This document shows positions 1 to 8,261 of a DNA stretch of 64,000 bases, one piece after another. Origin of the DNA: Desulfoluna spongiiphila (lineage in GTDB: Bacteria; Desulfobacterota; Desulfobacteria; Desulfobacterales; Desulfolunaceae); NCBI RefSeq assembly GCF_900101345.1, contig NZ_FMUX01000011.1:62001-126000 (forward strand), in the 5' to 3' direction. The notes beneath the pieces are model-generated. The model was not told where the DNA came from and did no database searches. It saw only the letters and a program-made list of their open reading frames with translations. Made by a program: the position numbers and the translations under genes. How positions within the stretch are numbered: position 1 is the stretch's first letter; each line of letters opens with the position of its first letter.

Positions 1-2
1 AC

Positions 3-500
3 GCTGACTTCTCCAATGACAATGACAACAAAGCCGAAGGCAGCGTTTTCGGTGCATGGGTTGACGCCGGTACCACTGTTGGCGGCCTCAGCGTTAACCT
101 CGGCATCCTCTACGCCGGTGCTGACGACAAGTCCGTTTACGTTGTAGGCGACGAGCTCGCTCCCATGGATATCCTTGGTGACGACGTAACCCTCGATGGC
201 TCCTCCCTGGTACGTGTCAAACTTGGCAAAACCATCACTGAAAAAGTAAGCGTCGACACTTCCCTTGCTTACGCCTTCACCAACGTGGATAAAGACTACA
301 TAGGCGAAGATGACCCCACCTTCGGTACCGCCTACTACTATGACAGCGTTTACGAACTCGATGTCAACGCTTACTACAAGGCTTCCGACGCAGTGACCCT
401 CTCTACCGGCGTTGCTTACCTTGACGGTGACAACGCAGACGAGTCTTCTTTCGAAGACGCTCGTTACGACGCCTACGCCAAAATCAACGTTGCTTTCTAA
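3..500 (+). CDS. Outer-membrane beta-barrel porin, C-terminal part
   Basis: The gene enters from outside the window and is read in frame from base 3 to a TAA at 498-500. The visible 165 residues alternate polar and hydrophobic residues in short strands rich in Gly, Asp, Tyr and Val. The chain ends in a short strand closing with phenylalanine (KINVAF), the usual C-terminal signature of outer-membrane beta-barrels recognised by the BAM complex. Codon use favours GTT, GCT, GGT, CGT and AAC, unlike most of the window, which suggests high expression. A strong terminator follows. The substrate cannot be told from this fragment, and the N-terminus and signal peptide lie outside the window. Confidence 0.7.
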   Translation, partial: ADFSNDNDNKAEGSVFGAWVDAGTTVGGLSVNLGILYAGADDKSVYVVGDELAPMDILGDDVTLDGSSLVRVKLGKTITEKVSVDTSLAYAFTNVDKDYIGEDDPTFGTAYYYDSVYELDVNAYYKASDAVTLSTGVAYLDGDNADESSFEDARYDAYAKINVAF

Positions 501-530
501 TTTAAGCAATACTTAGATTTTAGGTAATTT

Positions 531-564
531 AAAAAGGGCTCGCCATTTCGGCGGGCCTTTTTTA
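531..564 (+). terminator. Rho-independent terminator of porin gene
   Basis: A GC-rich stem (GGGCTCGCC paired with GGCGGGCC, loop near ATTTC) is followed by a T tract, 30 bases after the porin stop. Confidence 0.85.
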
Positions 565-843
565 TACACCAAGAATCATACGCTTGTTTTACACTGCGAC
601 ATAAAGGCTGGGATAACTCACCGTATTTCTTTTATTACCACACCATTCCCACTATCCCTCCGCATTTCCCCACAATTGCAAAGCACTACAAAAAGGACGG
701 CCTGCACTGCTACATGGCTGTAACTGTTCGAATATAATCAATCATGGCATTCCCAGCCCACCCACAAGAAGTAACCGACCATGCCGGAGGCCTTCCGCAA
801 CAACAGACCAAAGTTGCACGAAGCCCCAATCACCCCGTACCGA
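565..843. other. Intergenic stretch, no gene seen
   Basis: This lies between the porin terminator and the terminator of the convergent gatB gene. The short open frames here have no ribosome binding site and no recognisable protein pattern, so I see nothing functional. Confidence 0.5.
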
Positions 844-882
844 CAAAAAAAGCCCCTGCAATCTATAGAAAGCAGGAGCTTT
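844..882 (-). terminator. Terminator of gatB (minus strand)
   Basis: On the minus strand, AAAGCTCCTGC and GCAGGGGCTTT form a stem around a 12-base loop, followed by a T run. It lies about 100 bases past the gatB stop, beyond a repeat copy, so that repeat is probably transcribed as part of the gatB 3' UTR. Confidence 0.7.
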
Positions 883-891
883 GATAACACA

Positions 892-945
892 AACCTGTTT
901 ATCAAACTTTTCAAAAGTTTGGCCCCCGGCAAGGCCGCCGGAGGC
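892..945 (-). repeat. One-ended intergenic repeat, module A
   Basis: Read on the minus strand it starts with GCCTCCGGCGG 36 bases after the gatB stop. It continues through a GC hairpin and the AAACTTTTGAAAAGTTT inverted repeat to AACAGGTTT. The same roughly 54-base module recurs at least a dozen times in this window. No opposite terminal core is visible, so this looks like a single end. Confidence 0.8.
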
Positions 946-980
946 TTTTTTTATGCTTTTGCTTTTTCTTTTTCAGCCCA

Positions 981-2426
981 TCAACCGTTCAACTTCTCGT
1001 TCAGGAGTTGATTCACCACCTTGGGGTTGCCCTTGCCCTTGGTGGCCTTCATGACCTGACCCACGAAGAAGCCCATGAGCTTCTTCTTGCCGCCGCGGAA
1101 GGCCTCCACCTCTTTGGGGTTGTCGGCCAGGAGCTTGTCCACAACGCCTTCGATCTCGGAGGTGTCGGAGACCTGGGCAAGGCCCTTCTCGTCCACAATC
1201 ACCTTGGCCTCTTTCCCGCTTGCGGCCATTTCGTCAAAGACGGTCTTGGCCATGGTGCCGCTGATGACATCGCTCTCGATGAGGGCAAGGAGCCCGGCCA
1301 GCATGGGGGCGGACACCGGCACGTTTGCCAGGTCCATGCCATCGGTGTGCAGAAGGGCCAGAACCGATCCCATGACCCAGTTGGCTGCCAGCTTGGCCTG
1401 CTTGGGTTTTGTGCCGAAGCTTGCCAGACAGGCGTCAAAGTAGGTGGCCAGTTCGATGGAGGAGGTGAGGACCTCGGCATCGGCAGCAGGCAGACCCAGC
1501 TCCTCCACGTAGCGCCTCTTCATGGCGTCGGGAAGCTCGGGAAGGCCACCTGCGATTTCGTCGTACCAGGCGTCGTCGATGACCACGGGCAGAAGGTCGG
1601 GATCGGGGAAATACCGATAATCGTGGGCATCCTCTTTGCTGCGCATGGAGGTGGAGATCTCCTTATCCGCGTTCCAGAGTCGGGTCTCCTGGATCACCTC
1701 ACCGCCGTTGTCCAGGATATCGGCCTGCCGGTTGATCTCGTAGCGGATGGCCCGCTCAATGTTCCGGAAGGAGTTTAGGTTCTTCATCTCGGTGCGGGTG
1801 CCGAACTCCTTCTGGCCCCTGGGACGCAGGGAGACGTTGGCGTCGCACCGCAGGCTTCCCTCCTCCATGTTTCCGTCGCACACCCCGATGTGGCGCACGA
1901 GCTGATGCATTTTTCGCACGAGGGCACCGGCCTCTTCGGCGGAACGCATGTCCGGCTCGGACACGATCTCAATGAGGGGTACCCCGGCCCGGTTGAGGTT
2001 CACCAGGCTGATGGGCCGCATGGGGTCGTGATTGAGCTTACCGGCATCGTTTTCCATGTGGATCCGGGTGATGCCGATGCGCTTGGTGGAACCATCGGAC
2101 AATTCGATGTCCAGATGGCCGTGCTCGGCGATGGGCAGGGCAAACTGGGTGATCTGGTACCCCAGGGGGAGATCCGGATAGAAGTAGTTCTTCCGGGCAA
2201 ACCGGTTCACCCGGTTGATGGTGCAGTTGGTGGCGATCCCGGCCTTGGCCGCGTAGGCCACGGCCGTCTTGTTAAGAACCGGCAGCACCCCGGGCATCCC
2301 TGTGCACACCGGACAGGTCTGGCTGTTGGGCTCCGCCCCGAAGGCGGTGGAGCACCCGCAAAAGATTTTCGTGTTGGTTTTCAGCTGTGCATGTATTTCA
2401 AGGCCAATGACGACTTCATATTCCAT
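981..2426 (-). CDS. gatB: Aspartyl/glutamyl-tRNA amidotransferase subunit B
   Basis: This is the tRNA-binding kinase subunit of GatCAB, which converts Glu-tRNA(Gln) (and often Asp-tRNA(Asn)) to the amidated form. The 481 residues match the family length. It opens with VVIGLEIHAQL, followed by the paired cysteines CGCS and CPVC that bind zinc, then HMENDAGK in the catalytic cradle. A helical tail domain closes the protein. The ATG at 2424-2426 has GCGGAGT upstream on the minus strand. gatA and gatC are not adjacent. With tRNA-Gln and gltX about 14 kb away and no glnS in the window, the indirect glutamine route is likely. Confidence 0.97.
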   Translation of the reverse strand: MEYEVVIGLEIHAQLKTNTKIFCGCSTAFGAEPNSQTCPVCTGMPGVLPVLNKTAVAYAAKAGIATNCTINRVNRFARKNYFYPDLPLGYQITQFALPIAEHGHLDIELSDGSTKRIGITRIHMENDAGKLNHDPMRPISLVNLNRAGVPLIEIVSEPDMRSAEEAGALVRKMHQLVRHIGVCDGNMEEGSLRCDANVSLRPRGQKEFGTRTEMKNLNSFRNIERAIRYEINRQADILDNGGEVIQETRLWNADKEISTSMRSKEDAHDYRYFPDPDLLPVVIDDAWYDEIAGGLPELPDAMKRRYVEELGLPAADAEVLTSSIELATYFDACLASFGTKPKQAKLAANWVMGSVLALLHTDGMDLANVPVSAPMLAGLLALIESDVISGTMAKTVFDEMAASGKEAKVIVDEKGLAQVSDTSEIEGVVDKLLADNPKEVEAFRGGKKKLMGFFVGQVMKATKGKGNPKVVNQLLNEKLNG

Positions 2427-2889
2427 ATCCGACTCCGCTGCATGGGCGATATCATAACAAAGAACCGGCCCCTCAAGCGACAGACCGGTAAGTGTGTAAA
2501 AGGAAGGATTATAGAAGATTTCAGGTTTGATGACAAACCCTTATTCATGGGCACCGGACATTCCAAGGAGCAGGGCCCTGTGCGTTGACCTTGATTCCGG
2601 TACCACCGCGGGAGCCTTTGCTGTCTCGTCCCCGCCCCGACAGCTGGCCCTCACCCAACCCCATTGAGACGCATTCCTCCGTAACCGAAGGGGGATACAG
2701 CGAACAACCCCTCACCGAGACCAGCCCATATACATTTTGACAAACCCCGATCCCCATACTATAAATACGGGTTTTTCAAACTGTTTTGGGCCGGAGCCAA
2801 GGCGACCGGCACATGAAATGAACCACACCGGGCGGGACAGGCCGATCATGTTGCCGTTCCTACCGATGTGTCAAGGCACAGCAGACCAT
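2427..2889. other. Divergent intergenic region, gatB / DUF2065
   Basis: This must hold the promoters of gatB (leftward) and of the DUF2065-queA pair (rightward). A TATGAT-like -10 for gatB is visible on the minus strand at 2452-2457, without a convincing -35. No further gene, repeat or RNA element was recognised. Confidence 0.4.
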
Positions 2890-3075
2890 ATGAAATACTT
2901 TCTTTGCGTTATCGGAATGGTGATGATCGTTGAAGGCCTTCCCTGGTTCGGCTTCCCGAACAGGGCACGCCAGATTCTCCTGACCCTGGCTGCCCAGCCG
3001 GAAAACCGATTGAGAAGCATGGGGCTGTTCATGATGCTTGGGGGGCTTGCCCTCGTCTATCTGGGGAATATGTAA
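2890..3075 (+). CDS. DUF2065 family small membrane protein
   Basis: A 61-residue protein that begins MKYFLCVIGMVMIVEGLPWF and ends with a second hydrophobic stretch, GLFMMLGGLALVYLG. It therefore has two membrane helices around a short basic segment, as in the YjeT/DUF2065 family (about 60 residues). The open frame extends further upstream, but the extension is Pro/Arg-rich and unlike the family, so the ATG at 2890 is chosen. Its stop is 3 bases before queA, so the two are probably co-transcribed. The function of the family is not established. Confidence 0.75.
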   Translation: MKYFLCVIGMVMIVEGLPWFGFPNRARQILLTLAAQPENRLRSMGLFMMLGGLALVYLGNM

Positions 3076-3078
3076 GAG

Positions 3079-4131
3079 ATGTACCAACTCAGTGATTATC
3101 GATTCGACCTTCCGGACGAGCTCATCGCGCGCCACCCGGAAAAAAACCGCACCGACTCAAGGCTCCTGCACCTGGAACGCACCACCGGCGCAAGGCACCA
3201 CCGGCATTTTTCCGACCTCTCCGGCCTCCTTAATAAAGGCGACCTCCTGGTGGTGAACAACACCAGCGTCATCCCCGCCCGGCTCATCGGCCACAAGGAG
3301 AGCGGCGGAAAGGTGGAGGTGCTAATCCTGGACTACCGGGAAGGGATGGCGGCCATGGACCGCGAAGGGACCTTCTCCTGCCGCTGCCTGCTCAAGGCCT
3401 CCAAACGCGTCAAGCCCGACACCCCCATCCGCTTCGGAGAACATTTCTCGGCTGTGGTGGAAAGCTTTGACCAAGGCATCTACCGCCTCCGCTTCGAATG
3501 CGACGGCGACTTTGACCGGCAACTCGAAGCCCACGGCAACATGCCCCTACCCCCGTACATCAAGCGGGACGCGGACGCCTTTGACAAAAAGACCTACCAG
3601 ACGGTCTACGCCAAAAACCGCGGTGCCGTGGCTGCCCCCACCGCAGGGCTCCACTTCACGGACGAGCTCATGGAGACCCTGAAGGCAAAGGGCGTCGACA
3701 TTGCCGAACTGACCCTCCACGTGGGGTACGGTACCTTCGAGCCCGTACGGGTAGACGACATCCGGGACCACGCCATCCACACCGAATGGTACGAAGTCTC
3801 CGAAGAGACTGCCCATGCCGTCAACACCGCCAAAGCCCAAGGGCGCCGTGTGGTGGCCGTGGGCACCACCTCGGTGCGCACCCTGGAGTTCGCCTCCAAA
3901 GAAGACGGCACCCTCACCTCCGGCGCCGGCCCCTGCGACATCTTCATCTACCCCGGCTACCGGTTCAAATGCGTGGATGCCATGGTCACCAACTTCCACA
4001 CCCCGGAGTCGACACTGCTCATGCTCGTCTCCGCCTTTGCCGGAAGAGACACCATCTTTACCGCCTACGAAGAAGCCGTAAGCCAAAAATACCGATTCTT
4101 CAGCTATGGCGATGCGATGTTTATCGGGTAG
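3079..4131 (+). CDS. queA: S-adenosylmethionine:tRNA ribosyltransferase-isomerase
   Basis: QueA transfers and rearranges the ribose of SAM onto preQ1-tRNA to give epoxyqueuosine, a late step in queuosine synthesis at the wobble base of GUN anticodons. The 350 residues carry family motifs: the N-terminal LPDELIARHP, then VVNNTSVIPARL, AAPTAGLHFT and GYGTFEPVR near the middle, and VTNFHTPESTLLMLVSAFAG near the end. The start lies directly behind the DUF2065 stop. The next gene, tgt, catalyses an earlier step of the same pathway, so the two form a queuosine locus split by a repeat element. Confidence 0.97.
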   Translation: MYQLSDYRFDLPDELIARHPEKNRTDSRLLHLERTTGARHHRHFSDLSGLLNKGDLLVVNNTSVIPARLIGHKESGGKVEVLILDYREGMAAMDREGTFSCRCLLKASKRVKPDTPIRFGEHFSAVVESFDQGIYRLRFECDGDFDRQLEAHGNMPLPPYIKRDADAFDKKTYQTVYAKNRGAVAAPTAGLHFTDELMETLKAKGVDIAELTLHVGYGTFEPVRVDDIRDHAIHTEWYEVSEETAHAVNTAKAQGRRVVAVGTTSVRTLEFASKEDGTLTSGAGPCDIFIYPGYRFKCVDAMVTNFHTPESTLLMLVSAFAGRDTIFTAYEEAVSQKYRFFSYGDAMFIG

Positions 4132-4150
4132 ATGGATGCCGCAAAAACAT

Positions 4151-4485
4151 GCCTCCGGCGGCGAGGGTGGCGAAGCCACTATAGCGAAAACACCTCGAAA
4201 GCTGATTGCCCTTGCGCTTTGCCGCGGGCTACGCCCGCCACCAATGCTGGAGACTACCCGGGCATTGCCGCAAGCTCCGTAAGGCTGGGGATACGATGTC
4301 GTATCTTCTTCGATTTCGAATAGACCCCACGTTTCAAGCGCCCTCGAGCTCCACGGAGGTGAAATTACCACCTCAACCGTTCCCACGGGCGAAACCCGTC
4401 AGCAAATGTGACGTTCCTGAGGAACGAAGGGACGGAGCATTTGCAAGCCTGGGGTCAAGGGGCTCAGCCCCTTGCCGCCGGAGGC
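4151..4485. repeat. Two-ended intergenic element between queA and tgt
   Basis: It begins GCCTCCGGCGGCGAGG 19 bases after the queA stop and ends CTTGCCGCCGGAGGC 28 bases before tgt, so the ends are inverted copies. Both ends are B-type modules. The right one contains an internal inverted repeat around CCTGAGGAACGAAGG and a GGGGCTCAGCCCC hairpin. Length is 335 bases with no coding potential. Confidence 0.8.
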
Positions 4486-4513
4486 AGATTTTTAATAAAT
4501 TTAAGGACAGACG

Positions 4514-5641
4514 ATGAGACTTACATATACCAAAGAGGCCCAGTCCACGGAGTGTCGGGCCCGGGCAGCCACGATCAAGACCCGTCGGGGAGAAATCAAG
4601 ACCCCCATTTTCATGCCTGTGGGCACGGTGGGGTCTGTGAAGGCCGTGTCGGTGGAGGACCTTGAAGAAGCGGGAGCCCAGATCATCCTGGGCAACACGT
4701 ACCATCTGTACCTGCGGCCCGGCACTGAGGTGCTGGACGTGTTTGGCGGGCTCCATGATTTCATGAAATGGAAGCACCCCATTTTAACGGACAGCGGCGG
4801 GTTTCAGTTTTTTTCCCTGGCCAAGCTCACCAAGCGCACGGAAGAGGGGGTGTCGTTTCAATCCCACATCGACGGCTCCCGGCACGTCTTTACCCCGGAA
4901 AGATCCATCGAGGTTCAGAACCACATCGACTCGGACATCATGATGTGCCTGGACGAGTGCACCCCCTACCCCTCGGACCACAGGGCCACCAAGGAGTCCA
5001 TGGAACTCACCACCCGTTGGGCCCAGCGCTGCTTTGATTTCTGGCAGCAGGAGACCGACCTTCGCAACAACGCCTTCGGCATTGTCCAGGGGGGCATGTA
5101 CAAGGATCTGCGCTCCGCCTCGGTGGAACAGATCTGCGGCATCGATTTCCCCGGCTACTCCATCGGCGGCCTCTCCGTGGGTGAGCCCAAGGAGCTGATG
5201 ATGGAAATGGGCGAGCACACCCTGGCCCTGATGCCCGAAGAGAAACCCCGCTACATCATGGGCGTTGGCACCCCCTCGGACATCGTGGAGCTGGTCATGA
5301 TGGGCGCCGACATGTTCGACTGCGTCATGCCCAGCCGAAACGCCCGAAACGGAAAGCTCTTCACCTCCGAAGGGGCCCTCAACATCGCCAACCAGCGATA
5401 CCGGAAAGATGAAAAACCCCTGGATCCGGTGTGCACCTGCTACACCTGCCGCAACTACTCCAGGGCCTACTTGCGGCACCTCTACAAATCCAAGGAACTC
5501 CTGGCCTACCGCCTCAACACCATCCACAACCTTCATTATTATATGAACCTCGTGGGAGAGATCAGGCAGGCCATCATGGAAGACCGCTTCATGGCCTGGC
5601 GCAAAGGGTTCTACGCCGCCATGGAAGGCGGAATCCAGTAA
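4514..5641 (+). CDS. tgt: tRNA-guanine transglycosylase
   Basis: Tgt exchanges guanine-34 of GUN-anticodon tRNAs for preQ1. The 375 residues include the substrate-binding LTDSGGFQ, the GGLSVGEP loop and the nucleophile region FDCVMPSRNARNG. The C-terminal zinc site has cysteines in VCTCYTC and a histidine in NTIHN. It starts at an ATG behind AAGGACAG. Together with queA it covers two core steps of queuosine formation. Length and motifs are intact. Confidence 0.98.
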   Translation: MRLTYTKEAQSTECRARAATIKTRRGEIKTPIFMPVGTVGSVKAVSVEDLEEAGAQIILGNTYHLYLRPGTEVLDVFGGLHDFMKWKHPILTDSGGFQFFSLAKLTKRTEEGVSFQSHIDGSRHVFTPERSIEVQNHIDSDIMMCLDECTPYPSDHRATKESMELTTRWAQRCFDFWQQETDLRNNAFGIVQGGMYKDLRSASVEQICGIDFPGYSIGGLSVGEPKELMMEMGEHTLALMPEEKPRYIMGVGTPSDIVELVMMGADMFDCVMPSRNARNGKLFTSEGALNIANQRYRKDEKPLDPVCTCYTCRNYSRAYLRHLYKSKELLAYRLNTIHNLHYYMNLVGEIRQAIMEDRFMAWRKGFYAAMEGGIQ

Positions 5642-5648
5642 TAGAGAA

Positions 5649-5802
5649 GCCTCCGGCGGCCCTGCCGGGGGCCAAACCTTTGAAAAGTTTAACAAACAGG
5701 TCTTTGGCAAGCCTTTCGGTGCTCTGCCGAAACAATTTCGATATTTTCGAATCAGATACGTTTTATGCTGAGCTTTTTTCAAAAAAGCGATCCACCGGAG
5801 AC
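5649..5802. repeat. Two-ended intergenic element after tgt (A left, degenerate C right)
   Basis: An A module starts GCCTCCGGCGG 8 bases after the tgt stop. The right end, 5765-5802, is a decayed inverted C module (AGCTTTTTTCAAAAAAGCGA followed by CCACCGGAGAC). The remaining 250 bases before the next gene show no other element. Confidence 0.65.
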
Positions 5803-6048
5803 CTCCCCCGGCACTGCCCAGCCGCCTCTTTATGGATAAATTTCTTTGATTTTTTTCCACATCCTGTGAAATAAAAGTGATTCATACCGATCTCATCAAA
5901 CGCTTCGTTTGGTTTGCAGCAACCATATCGGTTCCCAGGTAAAAACATGGACGCCGCGACGATGCCGCCTGCCCGGACACACGGCAGGCTTCGTGGCTGA
6001 TATGCGTTCTTTTCATTCACCATAGAGATAGACGGACCGGAGGATTTC

Positions 6049-7230
6049 ATGACCATTTCGACCAAGATCAAGGGTGCCATCGAAAAATCATCATTTATCC
6101 GCAAAATGTTTGAGGAGGGTGCCCGGCTCAAGGCTGAGCACGGCGCGGACAAGGTATACGACTTCAGCCTCGGCAACCCCTACCTCGCCCCCCCGGCTGA
6201 ATTCAAGGAGAGCCTCATGAAGGTGGCGGCCTCCTCCGGAGAAGGCATCCACTCCTACATGCCCAACACCGGCTACCCCTTTGTGCGCGAGGCTGTGGCG
6301 GGGTTTGTCTCCGAGCAGCAGGGGGTCACCCTGGATGAAAACGACATCGTCATGACCTGCGGGGCGGCAGGTGCCCTCAACGTGGTCCTGAAAACCCTCA
6401 TGGACCCCGGCGACGAGGTGATCTGCCCGGCGCCCTACTTTGTGGAATACAACTTCTACGCCGACAACCACGGCGGGGTGGTGAAAACCGTCCAAACCAA
6501 CCCGGACTTTACCCTGGACCTTGACGCCATCGAAGAGGCCGTCTGCGAAAAAACCAAGGCCGTCCTCATCAACACCCCCAACAACCCCACCGGCCAGGTA
6601 TACGACAAGGCGAGCCTCGATGCGTTGGGAGACCTTCTTGCCCGCAAGAGCCGGGACATAGGCCATCCCATTGTCCTCATCTCCGACGAGCCTTACCGGA
6701 AGATCACCTACGTGGGCATTAGCGTGCCCTCCATCATGACCAGCTACCCCAACAGCGTGGTGGTGACCTCCTACTCCAAGGACATCTCCATCCCCGGCGA
6801 GCGTATCGGCTACATCGCGATTCACCCCGACTTCGAAGGCAAGGGCCTCTTCCTGGGCGGCCTGGCCCTGTGCAACCGCATTTTGGGCTATGTCAACGCA
6901 CCGGCCATCATGCAGCGGGTCATTGCAGAAATTCAGGGCGTCAACGTGGACATGACCCCCTATGAGAAAAACCGACAGCTCCTCGTTGACGGCCTCACCG
7001 ACGCCGGCTATGAATTTACAGCCCCCAAAGGCGCCTTCTACCTCTTCCCCAAATCCCCCATCGAAAACGACGTGGCGTTCGTAAGAGAACTTCAGGAGGA
7101 ACTCATCCTCGTGGTGCCGGGCAGTGGATTCGCAGGACCCGGCCATTTCCGCATCTCGTTCTGCGTGGATGCGAAAACCATCACCGGGGCCCTCCCGGGA
7201 TTTGCCAGGGTCATGAAAAAATACAAGTAG
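6049..7230 (+). CDS. PLP-dependent class I/II aminotransferase
   Basis: A fold-type I aminotransferase of 393 residues, cytosolic. Visible features are FSLGNPYLAPP near the N-terminus, TCGAAGALNVVLKT for cofactor phosphate binding, NTPNNPTGQVY, the ISDEPYR aspartate contacting the PLP ring, the Schiff-base lysine in SYSKDISIPGERIGY, and the late FRISFC that corresponds to the carboxylate-binding arginine. The ATG follows GGAGG by 7 bases. The amino-acid substrate cannot be assigned from sequence; aspartate/alanine-type enzymes are the closest general match. It stands alone with its own terminator. Confidence 0.9.
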   Translation: MTISTKIKGAIEKSSFIRKMFEEGARLKAEHGADKVYDFSLGNPYLAPPAEFKESLMKVAASSGEGIHSYMPNTGYPFVREAVAGFVSEQQGVTLDENDIVMTCGAAGALNVVLKTLMDPGDEVICPAPYFVEYNFYADNHGGVVKTVQTNPDFTLDLDAIEEAVCEKTKAVLINTPNNPTGQVYDKASLDALGDLLARKSRDIGHPIVLISDEPYRKITYVGISVPSIMTSYPNSVVVTSYSKDISIPGERIGYIAIHPDFEGKGLFLGGLALCNRILGYVNAPAIMQRVIAEIQGVNVDMTPYEKNRQLLVDGLTDAGYEFTAPKGAFYLFPKSPIENDVAFVRELQEELILVVPGSGFAGPGHFRISFCVDAKTITGALPGFARVMKKYK

Positions 7231-7289
7231 TTACCCACAGAGGAAAACGGCGATCAACACCCGTTCACAACCCTTCCAGTGGTTACCCG

Positions 7290-7329
7290 GCGGAAAGATG
7301 TTTTTCACTTGCATCTTTCCGCTTTTTTT
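7290..7329 (+). terminator. Rho-independent terminator of aminotransferase gene
   Basis: A perfect 11-base stem, GCGGAAAGATG with CATCTTTCCGC, has an 11-base loop and is followed by seven T residues. Confidence 0.9.
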
Positions 7330-8006
7330 ATGCTCTGCGGCAGGCAAACCGAGGCAACAGACCAAAATACCGATCAATCCGAAGGCTTTCAAAATCCCTC
7401 CCCCCAAGGCCAGTTCAGCCCGACAAATAACAGGCCCTGCCGTATCAATATTCATGAAATCCACTGCTTGCCAAGTTCCCCACCCCATCGCCACGCATCA
7501 TTTCAAAGGTATCGTCCTACAATAGCTCGTATTTTTTTTACTTGACATTATCGCACAAATGTACAAAATTGTTCGATTCTAGTAATATACTTTCAGTGCC
7601 TACATGGCCAATACCTCGATCTGAACGACACAATTAACGTACGTCTGACGACAAAAAAGGAATTGGGAGCCGTCTCAAGGTGATCATTGTCACCACAAGG
7701 GAGTACTGCCCCCTGGGATCCATCGCTTTTCGGTTTTCCGAGGGCTTTGACCCGCCTTACCGATATTGAAGATTGATGCGCGAATGCCCCCTGCCCGATG
7801 GGATACGGGCAGGTGCCGTTCGGCATACATTGATGCCGTGGAAACATGGCATCATCATGAGAAAAGATGCTTTCGCACCGGGCGTGGCTTCTGCCTGCCG
7901 CGGGATGTATCGACCGCACCGTCGACTCCGCGCATTCACCCTGCCTTGAGCAGATGGAACGCCTATTGGATGAAAGACATCGATTATTATGTGGAGGGGA
8001 TAGAGT
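7330..8006. other. Long intergenic region upstream of the decarboxylase operon
   Basis: Apart from the candidate promoter at 7542-7569 there is no recognisable gene. A weak open frame at 7766-8017 has no ribosome binding site and an atypical composition. The remaining 430 bases between promoter and OadG could be a long leader, but I see no known riboswitch. Confidence 0.4.
7542..7569 (+). promoter_or_regulatory. Candidate sigma-70 promoter for the decarboxylase operon
   Basis: A consensus -35 TTGACA at 7542-7547 is followed after 16 bases by CAAAAT in AT-rich surroundings. The -10 match is only moderate and the leader would be over 400 bases long. Confidence 0.4.
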
Positions 8007-8243
8007 ATGATTGTTGAAGGTCTGGGATTGATGGTTGCAGGCATGGGAGTGGTCTTCGCGTTTCTGACCCTCCTGGTCTACGCAATGAAAATCTCGGCAA
8101 AGGTGCTAGAGCGATTTACCGATGCCGATGTGACGGGTGGACCTTTGGAAAAACCGAAAACCGCAGTGTTTCAGCAGGCTGGAGATGACCTGGCTGAAAT
8201 CGCGGTGGCCATTGCGGCTGTAAAAGCCTGCGCGCGCAGCTAA
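8007..8243 (+). CDS. OadG-family sodium pump decarboxylase gamma subunit
   Basis: A 78-residue protein with one N-terminal membrane helix (LGLMVAGMGVVFAFLTLLVY) and a short charged cytoplasmic tail. This is the layout of the gamma/delta subunit that anchors the carboxyltransferase to the OadB pump. The family is short and poorly conserved, so the assignment rests on topology plus position, directly before the carboxyltransferase (18-base gap) and OadB. The ATG lies behind GGAGGGG. Confidence 0.85.
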   Translation: MIVEGLGLMVAGMGVVFAFLTLLVYAMKISAKVLERFTDADVTGGPLEKPKTAVFQQAGDDLAEIAVAIAAVKACARS

Positions 8244-8261
8244 CGAAAGGGATAGAAGATT

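Noticed and set aside
7766..8017. 83-residue open frame upstream of the OadG gene
   Set aside because: No ribosome binding site, Arg/His/Pro-rich random-looking composition, and it overlaps the OadG start.
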